A stretch of 64,000 bases of DNA from Endozoicomonas gorgoniicola (GTDB taxonomy: Bacteria; Pseudomonadota; Gammaproteobacteria; Pseudomonadales; Endozoicomonadaceae). The stretch is taken from the NCBI RefSeq assembly GCF_025562715.2, contig NZ_JAPFCC010000001.1:1506501-1570500 (forward strand), in the 5' to 3' direction. Positions 17,717-26,815 of the stretch are shown here, in pieces. The notes under the pieces were generated by a model that saw only the letters and a list, made by a program, of their open reading frames with translations, was not told the DNA's origin and ran no database searches. A program made the position numbers and the translations under genes. Positions within the stretch are counted from its first letter, which is position 1, and the number at the start of each line of letters is the position of its first letter.

Positions 17717-19243
17717 ATGAATATGATCTATGAGCGTCCCGGTCACCCTGACTCCCTTGTGACTTTTAAAACCCGTTATGAAAACTACATTGGTGGAGAG
17801 TGGGTGCCTTCTGCAAAGGGCAGGTACTTTGAAAACATCACTCCGGTAACAGGAGAGGTGATATGTGAAGTGGTCCGATCGACGGAAGACGACATCAACC
17901 TGGCTCTGGATGCCGCTCATGCCGCTAAAGCGGGCTGGGGTAAAACGTCAGCCACTGAACGATCCAATATTTTGTTAAAAATTGCCGATCGCATTGAACA
18001 GAATCTGGAAAAGCTGGCGGTGGCAGAAACCTGGGATAATGGCAAAGCCGTCAGGGAAACCCTGGCTGCTGATATGCCCCTGGCTGTGGATCATTTTCGC
18101 TACTTCGCTGGCTGCATTCGTGCACAGGAAGGCAGTACAGCAGACATTGACAACACGACAGTGTCTTACCATTTTCATGAACCACTGGGCGTTGTCGGAC
18201 AAATCATTCCCTGGAACTTTCCGCTGTTGATGGCAGCCTGGAAACTGGCTCCGGCTCTGGCGGCAGGAAACTGTGTCGTCCTTAAACCGGCAGAACAGAC
18301 ACCCGCCTCGATTATGGTTCTAATGGAACTGATTGGTGATCTGCTGCCGCCCGGCGTTGTGAATATTGTTAATGGTTTTGGAGAAGAAGCCGGTCAAGCC
18401 CTGGCGACCAGTCAGCGAATTGCCAAAATTGCCTTTACCGGTTCAACGGCAGTGGGTTCGCATATTCTCAAGTGTGCTGCAGAGAATATTATTCCTTCCA
18501 CGGTCGAGCTGGGTGGTAAGTCGCCCAACCTCTATTTTGAAGACGTTCTCCAACAGGAAGACGAATACCTGAGCAAGTGCATTGAAGGGGCGGTTCTTGG
18601 CTTTTTCAACCAGGGTGAAGTCTGTACCTGTCCATCGAGAGTTCTGATTCAGGAGTCCATCTACGACGAATTTATTACGAAAATTGTTGAACGCTCAGGG
18701 CATATAAAACGGGGTGACCCCCTGGACACTGAAACCCAGTTAGGTGCCCAGGTTTCTCTTGAACAGTTCGACAGAATCATGAACTACCTGGAAATCGGCC
18801 GTAATGAAGGCGTTCAGTTCCTGCTGGGTGGTGACAAAGCGGATATTGGCAAGGGTTATGAAAAAGGTTTTTATATCCAGCCTACCCTGATGAAGGGCAG
18901 CAATGATATGCGGGTCTTTCAGGAGGAAATCTTTGGTCCTGTTGTCGGCGTGACCACCTTTAAAGATGAAGCCGAAGCCCTGGCGCTGGCCAATGACACC
19001 CAGTATGGGCTGGGTGCCGGTGTCTGGACCCGTGATGTCAATCGTGCTTTCAGAATGGGGCGTGGCATTGAAGCCGGTCGGGTCTGGACCAACTGTTTTC
19101 ATCTATATCCGGCACATGCCGCCTTTGGTGGCTACAAGAAATCCGGTGTAGGACGGGAGACGCATAAACAGACACTGGAGCATTACCAGCAAACAAAAAA
19201 CTTGCTGGTGAGTTATGACATCAATCCGCTGGGCTTCTTTTAA
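17717..19243 (+). CDS. aldB: NAD(P)-dependent aldehyde dehydrogenase (AldB/ExaC type)
   Basis: 508 residues, close to E. coli AldB over nearly the whole length by eye. The cofactor-binding and catalytic signatures are PWNFPLLM, FTGSTAVG, LELGGKSPN-type and FNQGEVCTCPSR, with the catalytic Cys in EVCTC. The C-terminus is HYQQTKNLLVSYDINPLGFF. Enzymes of this group oxidise acetaldehyde and related short aldehydes. Two in-frame ATGs at 17717 and 17723 compete; the second is better spaced from the AGG. It is monocistronic. Confidence 0.92.
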   Translation: MNMIYERPGHPDSLVTFKTRYENYIGGEWVPSAKGRYFENITPVTGEVICEVVRSTEDDINLALDAAHAAKAGWGKTSATERSNILLKIADRIEQNLEKLAVAETWDNGKAVRETLAADMPLAVDHFRYFAGCIRAQEGSTADIDNTTVSYHFHEPLGVVGQIIPWNFPLLMAAWKLAPALAAGNCVVLKPAEQTPASIMVLMELIGDLLPPGVVNIVNGFGEEAGQALATSQRIAKIAFTGSTAVGSHILKCAAENIIPSTVELGGKSPNLYFEDVLQQEDEYLSKCIEGAVLGFFNQGEVCTCPSRVLIQESIYDEFITKIVERSGHIKRGDPLDTETQLGAQVSLEQFDRIMNYLEIGRNEGVQFLLGGDKADIGKGYEKGFYIQPTLMKGSNDMRVFQEEIFGPVVGVTTFKDEAEALALANDTQYGLGAGVWTRDVNRAFRMGRGIEAGRVWTNCFHLYPAHAAFGGYKKSGVGRETHKQTLEHYQQTKNLLVSYDINPLGFF

Positions 19244-19383
19244 ACACTGGTTAAAGGTTTTGTCTCATCTTATCAATGATGAGGCATGACCTTTATCGGT
19301 TATTTACCGAACCAGCGCCTTTACAGAACCCTGTCGTGATGGTGTTATACCAATAGTCTCGTCAGGAACCTGTAATTTTCGGT

Positions 19384-21123
19384 ATGTCTCCTCTGACAGT
19401 ATTCTGCCATCGAATCATCACCACTCTCGCTCTGGTGTGGTTGACACTATCGGGTCATGCACTGGCCGCCCCGCTTGAGTTTCATCTGTCGGGTGTTGAT
19501 GGACGTGAAAAAAAGAATGTTGAACTGCACCTGCAAGCCCTGCCAGAGATGACAGCGGAAGCGTTCCCACTTTATAAACACACCATCAAAGAAACCGTAC
19601 AGCATGCCCTGGAGCCTTTTGGCTTTTACGGTTCAGTCGTTGACTTATCGAGCCCGTCAGATCATTCAGAGACCGTTGATATCCAGATTGAACCGGGAAA
19701 GCCCGTTCTGATAAAAAGCGTCAATGTGTTGCTTGAAGGCGATGCCAGAATGGAAAAAAGCTTTAAAAGGCTGTTAAAAGCATACAAGTTAACGCCGGAA
19801 CAGGTGTTTGAACATGAAGACTATGAAACCTTAAAGCGAATGCTTATGACACAGGCGCAGCTGATAGGTTTCTTTGATGCCCACTGGGTGGTTGCGATGG
19901 TCGATGTCAATCCGGCTGAATACAGTGCCGATGTTCATCTGACACTGGACTCAGGCAGGCGATATCGGTTTGGTGAATTGCAGTATGTCGGTGAAACCAG
20001 TGCGACACGCCGACTGGTGGAAGCCATGCTGAATTTCGCGGAAGGCGATGCCTATGATGCCACCAAACTGGTCAAGCTCTATAACGACCTCTCGGCCTCC
20101 GGTTATTTCAAACACGTCGATGTACAACCATTACGCGATAAGGCTCAAGCCTGCTCCATACCCGTAAAAATTGATGTATCTCCCAGGCGCAGCCATGAAA
20201 TGGAGGTCGGCATCGGTTTTTCTACAGACGAAGGCCCAAGGATTTCTCTGGGCTGGAACAAACCCTGGGTAAACGACCGTGGTCATAGTTTCAATGCTGA
20301 TACCTACCTGTCTGCCAAGCGTACCGAACTGAGTACGAGTTACCAGATTCCCAGGGGCAATCCTCTGCTGGATTTTTATAGTCTGCAAACCGGTTATCAG
20401 CATAAGAACCTTGAAGACACTAACAGCAGGCTCTATTCAGCGGCTTTACATCAATGGCATAAAGTGCCTGATGGCTGGAACCGTGACTGGTTTATACGAG
20501 TCGAGGCTGAACATTATAACCAGGCCAGCGACAGGGATAACAGCCTGCTGCTGATTCCCGGACTGGCCCTGAGTCGCAGAAACGCCATTGGCAGCCTCAA
20601 CCCGATAAGGGGGACTGCCCATGACCTTAAAATAGAGCTGTCCCCGGGCATTTCTGGCTCCGGAAGCCGTTTTATAAAAGTCTGGGGACGGACAAAATGG
20701 CTGGATACCTTTGCCAGCCGCCACCAATTACTGGCGCGATTTGAACAGGGTGCCACCTGGGTGCGCAGCGTATCGGACCTGCCACCTTCACTGCGCTTTT
20801 TTACCGGCGGTGACCAGACGGTGCGGGGTTATGACTATGATACGATTGCTCCAAAGGACAGCGATGGCAAGTTAACCGGTGGTCGTTATCTTTCTGTCGT
20901 CAGTCTCGAATACGCTTACAAACTGGTGGACAAGTGGTGGCTGGCTCTGTTTACGGACTCCGGTATCTCGACCAATGATTACGACGATGCCTGGAAAGTC
21001 GGTTCCGGCCTGGGTGTAAGATGGATTACTCCACTGGGACCTCTGCGTGTGGACCTTGCTTTTGCGGTCAGTGAACCGGGGTCTCCCTGGCGGCTGCACT
21101 TTACGATCGGGCCTGTACTGTGA
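19384..21123 (+). CDS. tamA: outer-membrane assembly protein TamA
   Basis: 579 residues with a Sec signal peptide (about 1-28). About three POTRA domains (about 30-265) come first, then an Omp85-type 16-strand beta-barrel (about 270-579). The barrel carries the family lid-loop motif GGDQTVRGYDYD. TamA in the outer membrane pairs with TamB in the inner membrane to assist insertion of autotransporters and other outer-membrane proteins. It overlaps tamB by 4 bases, so the two are translationally coupled. Confidence 0.93.
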   Translation: MSPLTVFCHRIITTLALVWLTLSGHALAAPLEFHLSGVDGREKKNVELHLQALPEMTAEAFPLYKHTIKETVQHALEPFGFYGSVVDLSSPSDHSETVDIQIEPGKPVLIKSVNVLLEGDARMEKSFKRLLKAYKLTPEQVFEHEDYETLKRMLMTQAQLIGFFDAHWVVAMVDVNPAEYSADVHLTLDSGRRYRFGELQYVGETSATRRLVEAMLNFAEGDAYDATKLVKLYNDLSASGYFKHVDVQPLRDKAQACSIPVKIDVSPRRSHEMEVGIGFSTDEGPRISLGWNKPWVNDRGHSFNADTYLSAKRTELSTSYQIPRGNPLLDFYSLQTGYQHKNLEDTNSRLYSAALHQWHKVPDGWNRDWFIRVEAEHYNQASDRDNSLLLIPGLALSRRNAIGSLNPIRGTAHDLKIELSPGISGSGSRFIKVWGRTKWLDTFASRHQLLARFEQGATWVRSVSDLPPSLRFFTGGDQTVRGYDYDTIAPKDSDGKLTGGRYLSVVSLEYAYKLVDKWWLALFTDSGISTNDYDDAWKVGSGLGVRWITPLGPLRVDLAFAVSEPGSPWRLHFTIGPVL

Positions 21124-24100
21124 AGTGGATTATTAGCGGGTTATTTGCAATCATCGTTCTATGCTGTGTAGCGGTTTCGTCGCTGTTACTGACCAGCGTG
21201 GGCAACCGCTGGCTCTGGCAACTTGCCTGTGAACAGCTGCCATCGCAGTACGGAAAGCTACAGGGTGAGCTGATGGAAGGGTCTTTACTGCGAGGCTGGC
21301 AGTTCAGAACACTGTCATGGCATCGTTCTGACTTGAAGGCTGACCTTAAGATAGATATCCACCAGCTGTCGTTTTCATTGTCGCCTGAACGTTTATTACG
21401 TGGTGAACTGTTTATTGAACAGCTTTCCATTGAACGCATTGAAATAGATAATCTTTCAACTGGTCAGGATAAAGAGCAGGAGGCTGGTTTTTCAGGTATT
21501 GAAATACCGTCGTTTACCATGCCGCTTCCGGTTGAGATCAAAACACTGAACATTCGTGAGCTGGGCTATGTTCAGCAGGACGATTCTGAGGAAAAGAAAG
21601 TCTGGTTGTTCCAGGATATCGGCTTATCCGCCAGAGCAGAAAAGCAGACCTTCAGCATTCAGCAGTTTGAAGTCACTCACGACTCTGCCAGTTTGCATGC
21701 CAGCGCCAGCATCACTCTGTCTGCTCCTTATCCTGTCAGCGCACAGTTAGCCTTTTCGCCAGGTGCCTTCTCATCAGGCGTCTTTTCGTCAGGCATCTTT
21801 TCATCAAGCGTCCTTTCATCAAGAGCTGTACCCCATGACAAGCTGTTCTTACCTGATGCAAGTGTTTCGGTATCCGGGTACCTGACCGATTACCAGATTG
21901 AGTTCATCAGCCAGCCGGGTAAAGAAAAAAACAGTACGCTATTACTTAACGGTGGGCTATCGGGCAGCCTTGAGCAACTTTTTATTCACTCTCTGGACGC
22001 TCAATGGCAACAGCAGGCAGTCAGTGTCAGTGGGCAATTAAGCTGGCAACACGGCATTAAGTGGCAGGGAGCATTGACCTTCAGGGATCTGAATCCGGGG
22101 CTATGGCTTGCGGATTATCCCGGACAGCTGTCGGGTACTGTGTCCAGCTCTGTGTCAGCTGTAGATCAGGAATGGGAGGTTGAAGCTCAGCAATTACAGG
22201 TGTCAGGTTTGTTACGGGGGTTTCCGGTCGCTCTTTCAGGCCATCTCATGGTAAACAGTAAGGAGACTGTCAGGGCTGAATCGTTGCAGCTTAATATAGG
22301 GAGCAACCGACTGAAGCTGAATGGTTATATTGATCAGGGCTGGAATTTGAAAGGCGTGATTGACGCACCTGAACTCACGGAACTCTATCCACCATTAAGC
22401 GGTAATCTGTCGGGTGATTTCGAACTGACCGGCAGTAGGGATTTGCCCAATGTTGCTTACCGTTTAATGGCAGAACAACTGGCCATTAACAAACTGGTGA
22501 TAAACGGACTTCGGTCAGAAGGCGAGTTAAAAGATCTCAAGGCTTTGGATAATCAGGCTCATTTGCAGATTGACTCTCTGACTATTGAGCGACAGAGTTT
22601 ACAGGCTATTGAAATAGCAATTACTGGCAATCCCGAGACACACCAGCTATCTGCAAAAACAGAGGGCAAGGTACTATCCAGCCATTTGCAGCTTGAAGGA
22701 TCGCTATTGGATAAACAGTGGCACGGGCAGGTTAAGGCATTTGAAACCCTATCGTTGCTGGGGCAGTGGGATTTGCAGAAAGCTTTTACCCTCAGGGCGA
22801 CACAGCAGGAGATTGAATTCCAGCCATTTTGTCTGATCTCTCCGCCTGCCAGCCTCTGCCTGGGTAAAGGTAAAGCAGGTAACAGACAGGCAAATATTAA
22901 CTTTGAGCTGAAACAGCTGGACGTTGCGCGGTTTACACCTTTATTGCCTGAAGGCCTGCAATGGCAGTCTGAACTGAATGCTTCGGGTAAAGTCGTGTTG
23001 CACGAAGGCAAGCCTTCTATCAACCTGAGTCTCCGCACACCCGGAGGTCAGCTGAGTGTTGCTGCGTTACAGGGCGAGTATGACAAGCTGGTGCTTAATG
23101 CGGTGTTGGGTGACGATCAGTTAAATGGCAAACTTGAATTTGAGTCCCCACAGCTGGGAAATGCTGACCTCAGCATAAGGGTAACAGATATTGAAAAATC
23201 CCGTTTACTGGACGGACAGCTTACCATTGACCACTTGTTGCTTGAGATATTTCAACCTTTTATACCGGGTACCCATCATCTGAGTGGTGTCGCCAGGGCC
23301 GGTTTACAGATGCGAGGTTCTCTCCATAACCCATTACTGAAGGGGGAGGTTGTCATCAGTGAGGTTGCCCTGAACAGTGAGTTCTGTGACATAAGCCGTA
23401 TAAACAGCAGAATGCAGATTCGGGGAGACAGTGCAGTTGTCAGCAGTCAGTTGCAAGTGGGAGAGGGCCTTGGAGACATTAATGGAACCCTGTCGTGGAA
23501 AAGAGGTCAGTTCACCGGGCTTCTGCATCTGACTGGTAATGAGTTGCACTGCTCCATCTCTGGGTTTGGTGATATATGGGCGTCTCCTGACTTAAGCTTC
23601 AACCTGACGGATACACCACTTTTAAGTGGTACTCTGGCCGTTCCCAGAGCGCGCATTGAAATCAGAAGTCTTCCGGAACAGGCAATAACAAGATCGGACG
23701 ACGTAAGAATTGTTGGTCGTACTGAAACCAGTGAAGAGCAGGAGGCTTCGCCCATTGCTTTGAACACCACCATAGAGCTGGGCGACGATGTTCGTATTCT
23801 GGCTTATGGTCTGAGTTCAAAGCTTGCAGGCATGCTGACCCTGATACAGTCTGATGGACAACCGTTATCCGGTCAGGGCAGCGTTCAGCTGGTAGGCGGG
23901 CGTTATCGCTATCTTGGGCAGGACCTGATTATCAAACAAGGGCTGATTATTTTTCAGGGACCATTGAATACCCCCTTTTTAAACCTTGACGCCATACGTA
24001 ATCCTGAGGCGACTGAGGATAATGTTATCGTAGGGGTTAAGGTTACTGGTCCAGTCAGAGCGCCAGGCTGGTCCGTCTACTCAACCCCGACAATGCCCCA

Positions 24101-24452
24101 GCAGGAACAGTTTTCCTATTTGCTGCGGGGGCATGGTATCCATGCTGAGGGTGAGGGTGTGCAATCCATTCTTCTGGGCATGGGACTTGGAGAGTTAAGC
24201 CAGACGGCAACAAAGCTCGGAGATCAGCTGGGCATCAAGGATTTCAGTGTTGATACCTCGGGATCAGGGGAAAATACTCAGGTATCTGTCGGAGGCTATA
24301 TTGCGCCGGGGCTGCGGCTTCAGTATGGCACCGGAGTATTCAACTCGGTGAGTGAAGTCAAGATTCGGTACGAGGTAATCCCCAGAGTGTATCTTCAGGC
24401 CGTGAGCGGACTGGCGCAGGCGCTGGATGTGTTTTACCGGTTTGAGTTTTGA
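21120..24452 (+). CDS. tamB: translocation and assembly module protein TamB
   Basis: 1110 residues. A GTG start overlaps the tamA stop. One N-terminal membrane anchor (about 4-24) precedes a long periplasmic beta-taco region and the conserved C-terminal DUF490 domain (about 750-1110), ending in Phe (YRFEF) as is typical. It spans the periplasm to meet TamA. Residues about 211-235 are a Ser/Phe-rich insert made of five 15-bp repeats, probably variable between strains. A strong terminator follows. Confidence 0.92.
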   Translation: MKWIISGLFAIIVLCCVAVSSLLLTSVGNRWLWQLACEQLPSQYGKLQGELMEGSLLRGWQFRTLSWHRSDLKADLKIDIHQLSFSLSPERLLRGELFIEQLSIERIEIDNLSTGQDKEQEAGFSGIEIPSFTMPLPVEIKTLNIRELGYVQQDDSEEKKVWLFQDIGLSARAEKQTFSIQQFEVTHDSASLHASASITLSAPYPVSAQLAFSPGAFSSGVFSSGIFSSSVLSSRAVPHDKLFLPDASVSVSGYLTDYQIEFISQPGKEKNSTLLLNGGLSGSLEQLFIHSLDAQWQQQAVSVSGQLSWQHGIKWQGALTFRDLNPGLWLADYPGQLSGTVSSSVSAVDQEWEVEAQQLQVSGLLRGFPVALSGHLMVNSKETVRAESLQLNIGSNRLKLNGYIDQGWNLKGVIDAPELTELYPPLSGNLSGDFELTGSRDLPNVAYRLMAEQLAINKLVINGLRSEGELKDLKALDNQAHLQIDSLTIERQSLQAIEIAITGNPETHQLSAKTEGKVLSSHLQLEGSLLDKQWHGQVKAFETLSLLGQWDLQKAFTLRATQQEIEFQPFCLISPPASLCLGKGKAGNRQANINFELKQLDVARFTPLLPEGLQWQSELNASGKVVLHEGKPSINLSLRTPGGQLSVAALQGEYDKLVLNAVLGDDQLNGKLEFESPQLGNADLSIRVTDIEKSRLLDGQLTIDHLLLEIFQPFIPGTHHLSGVARAGLQMRGSLHNPLLKGEVVISEVALNSEFCDISRINSRMQIRGDSAVVSSQLQVGEGLGDINGTLSWKRGQFTGLLHLTGNELHCSISGFGDIWASPDLSFNLTDTPLLSGTLAVPRARIEIRSLPEQAITRSDDVRIVGRTETSEEQEASPIALNTTIELGDDVRILAYGLSSKLAGMLTLIQSDGQPLSGQGSVQLVGGRYRYLGQDLIIKQGLIIFQGPLNTPFLNLDAIRNPEATEDNVIVGVKVTGPVRAPGWSVYSTPTMPQQEQFSYLLRGHGIHAEGEGVQSILLGMGLGELSQTATKLGDQLGIKDFSVDTSGSGENTQVSVGGYIAPGLRLQYGTGVFNSVSEVKIRYEVIPRVYLQAVSGLAQALDVFYRFEF
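21750..21824 (+). repeat. 15-bp in-frame tandem repeat in tamB, five copies
   Basis: Five degenerate 15-bp units based on G(T/C)CTTTTC(A/G)TCAGGC encode a repeating five-residue FSSG-type segment. Copy number could vary without breaking the frame. Confidence 0.8.
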
Positions 24453-24544
24453 TTTGCAGGTCTGTTAAGTCTGGGGGATGATGGCCGAAATAATAACCGA
24501 AATTATTACCTGGCTTTGCTTATGTATGATCTGCCTCTGAAAAT

Positions 24545-24574
24545 CTGGCTTATCACTTGAAAGCCAGTTTTTTT
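24545..24574 (+). terminator. rho-independent terminator of tamAB
   Basis: CTGGCTT (24545-24551) pairs with AAGCCAG (24561-24567), followed directly by seven T residues. Confidence 0.9.
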
Positions 24575-24603
24575 CGTCTGCCGAAAGGTTAAAGGAATAA
24601 TCC

Positions 24604-25986
24604 ATGAGTGAAGAAAACCAGCAGAAGACCTTATCTGCCATCATTAATCCGGTGGGTACAATGCAGGTGCTGTCAAATCGTGAGGTACAGAAACTGCAGG
24701 ATACCAGCCAGAAAGGGTTGCACCGCCTGTTCAGACAATGCTGTCTGGCCGTTCTTAACGGCGAACACGAGAGTGACTGTGCCGAAGAAATGATGGGAAT
24801 GTATCAGGATTTTGATATCCGCATCATTCAGGAGCAGCGGGGGTTGAAGCTGGAGCTTATCAATGCACCGGCAGAAGCTTTTGTGGCAGGCAAACTGGTT
24901 CGCGGAGTACGGGAAAATCTGTTTTCCGTGTTGCGGGATATTCTCTATGTCTCATCCCATATCAGCGATGATCCCCGCTTTGACGGCGATAATGGTACAG
25001 ATATTACCCACATGGTGTTTGAGATTCTGCGTAACGCCGGGGCGTTTATTACCAAACAGGTGCCGGATACTGTAGTCTGCTGGGGAGGACATTCGATTGG
25101 TCGCGAAGAGTATGAGTATGCGAAGAAGGTCGGCTACCATCTGGGGTTGCGCTATCTGAATATCTGTACCGGCTGTGGACCGGGCGCAATGAAGGGGCCA
25201 ATGAAAGGTGCTTACATTGCTCATGCCAAACAGCGGGTAAAACGCGGTCGTTTTATCGGTCTGACCGAGCCGGGAATTATTGCTGCCGAATCCCCCAACC
25301 CTATTGTTAATGAACTGATTATCCTGCCCGATATTGAAAAACGGCTGGAAGCCTTTGTTCGCTTTGGGCATGGCGTTGTTGTATTTCCGGGAGGGCCGGG
25401 TACCTGTGAGGAAATTCTCTACCTGCTGGGTATCCTTCTGAATCCCGCTAATAAAAACATGCCTTTCCCATTAGTCTTTACCGGCCCTGCATCGGCAAAA
25501 AGCTATTTTGAAGATATTGATGCCTTTATTGGTAAAACCCTTGGGGCAGAAGCTCAGCAGCGCTACCAGATCATTGTCGACGACCCACTGGAAGTAGCTA
25601 GAACCATGCGTGACGGGCTGGAAGCTGTCACCCGCTACCGTCGTCAGCACGGTGACGCCTACTACTTTAACTGGTTACTGACGATTGACGAACACTTCCA
25701 GAAACCGTTTGACCCTACCCATGACAATATGGCTGCCCTTGAACTAAAACTATCCTTGCCTCCCCACGAGCTGGCTGCCAACCTGCGTCGTGCTATGTCC
25801 GGTATTGTTGCGGGCAACATCAAGGAAGAGGGTGTGATCGCCATCCGGGAAAACGGACCGTTCCAGCTCAGTGGCGATCCGGAACTGATGCAGGAAATAG
25901 ATGCACTGCTGCAGTCGTTTGTTGATAACTATCGCATGAAACTGCCGGGCAGCCACTACGAACCCTGTTATCAAATCGCTCAATAA
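24604..25986 (+). CDS. ppnN: pyrimidine/purine nucleotide 5'-monophosphate nucleosidase
   Basis: 460 residues, the length of YgdH/PpnN, which hydrolyses nucleoside monophosphates to base and ribose 5-phosphate and is controlled by (p)ppGpp in E. coli. Three parts are visible: an N-terminal domain, a central Rossmann LOG/lysine-decarboxylase-like domain with GGHSIGREEY, CTGCGPGAMKGPMKGA and FPGGPGTCEE (the PGGxGTxxE signature), and a C-terminal domain. An AAAGGA site precedes the ATG. Two 12-bp direct repeats cover its stop codon (25973-25996). Confidence 0.94.
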   Translation: MSEENQQKTLSAIINPVGTMQVLSNREVQKLQDTSQKGLHRLFRQCCLAVLNGEHESDCAEEMMGMYQDFDIRIIQEQRGLKLELINAPAEAFVAGKLVRGVRENLFSVLRDILYVSSHISDDPRFDGDNGTDITHMVFEILRNAGAFITKQVPDTVVCWGGHSIGREEYEYAKKVGYHLGLRYLNICTGCGPGAMKGPMKGAYIAHAKQRVKRGRFIGLTEPGIIAAESPNPIVNELIILPDIEKRLEAFVRFGHGVVVFPGGPGTCEEILYLLGILLNPANKNMPFPLVFTGPASAKSYFEDIDAFIGKTLGAEAQQRYQIIVDDPLEVARTMRDGLEAVTRYRRQHGDAYYFNWLLTIDEHFQKPFDPTHDNMAALELKLSLPPHELAANLRRAMSGIVAGNIKEEGVIAIRENGPFQLSGDPELMQEIDALLQSFVDNYRMKLPGSHYEPCYQIAQ

Positions 25987-25996
25987 ATCGCTCAAT
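25973..25996. repeat. 12-bp direct duplication at the ppnN stop
   Basis: AAATCGCTCAAT occurs twice in tandem; the stop codon lies at the junction. Confidence 0.8.
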
Positions 25997-26014
25997 AAAT
26001 AGACCAGGAACAAG

Positions 26015-26041
26015 CCCGGCGTTTCTTAAGCACCGGGTTTT
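26015..26041 (+). terminator. terminator of ppnN
   Basis: CCCGG (26015-26019) pairs with CCGGG (26033-26037), with one further G-C pair inside, followed by TTTTGTTT. Confidence 0.75.
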
Positions 26042-26052
26042 GTTTATCCTCC

Positions 26053-26811
26053 TTACTTTTCCAGCTTGAGAAAGTCTGGCATACCCATATCAGGCTGGTT
26101 TTTCGTTTCATCAATATCATGCCCTTTCAAGTCAGTTCCATAAATAGCAATACCCGTCATAATATCTATTGAGGGATTATCAGGCTGGCTTTCTTCATCA
26201 TTAACATCGTGTTCTTTCATCCCGGTTTTCTGACTGGTAACCATTGCGATAGTATTTTTTCCGGTTCGCATAAATCTGACACTGTCTCTTGTTTTTCTCA
26301 GGCGACTGTGCTTGTTTTTAGGACTTTCATCGTAATGCCCCTTATGTATTACAAACGGAGAGGTAAAAGGCTTTTTGTCGTCATCGTCGTCATCACCCGC
26401 TCCAGAAGAGCCACCCGTTCCAGAAGAGCCACCCGCCTCACTGATTGGGTATAGCCCTCTATTACCGCTTCCTGATGTGCCATAGCCTCGACGTTGACTC
26501 ACTGTGTTTTTTTGGGAGGTTTCTGTATTACTGTTTTTGGAGCCAGTACATTTCCTGATGCGGGATACGCCCACTCCAACAGGCTGCTTTAACGATTGCA
26601 CTTTAACACCACAGCCGATAGTAAGATGATTTAAACTGCCTCCATTAAATGTAATGACAACGTTTTCTTTTTCATTCGCAGCGTCCTGATCTACTTTAAT
26701 TTCATGAAATTCTGGAAAGGTATGACTGGTTGCTTCGTTTATCTCCCCATCCGGCAAGACAGGATGTCTAAGACAATAAATACTGTTTTTCTGATCACAA
26801 AGATGCCACAT
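26053..26811 (-). pseudogene. C-terminal part of a secreted protein gene split by an IS66-type element
   Basis: This 252-codon frame is the 3' part of a longer gene whose 5' part lies at 28607-29144. An IS66-type element sits between them with an 8-bp ACATAGAG duplication. Removing the element and one duplication joins the two halves in frame at an existing Met codon, giving one protein of about 430 residues. This half has a Gly/Ser linker followed by an Asp6-Lys-Lys segment, then a basic region and an acidic tail. The first methionine here is ancestral internal sequence, so any product would be an accidental fragment. Function unknown; an intact similar gene lies at 31945-33057. Confidence 0.75.
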
Positions 26812-26815
26812 AGAG
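26808..26815. repeat. 8-bp target-site duplication of the IS66-type element
   Basis: ACATAGAG, repeated at 28607-28614 on the other side of the element. Eight bases is the usual IS66-family duplication. Confidence 0.9.

Noticed and set aside
19264..19283. Hairpin CTCATC ... GATGAG after aldB as a terminator
   Set aside because: Only six base pairs and no T tract; function cannot be supported.
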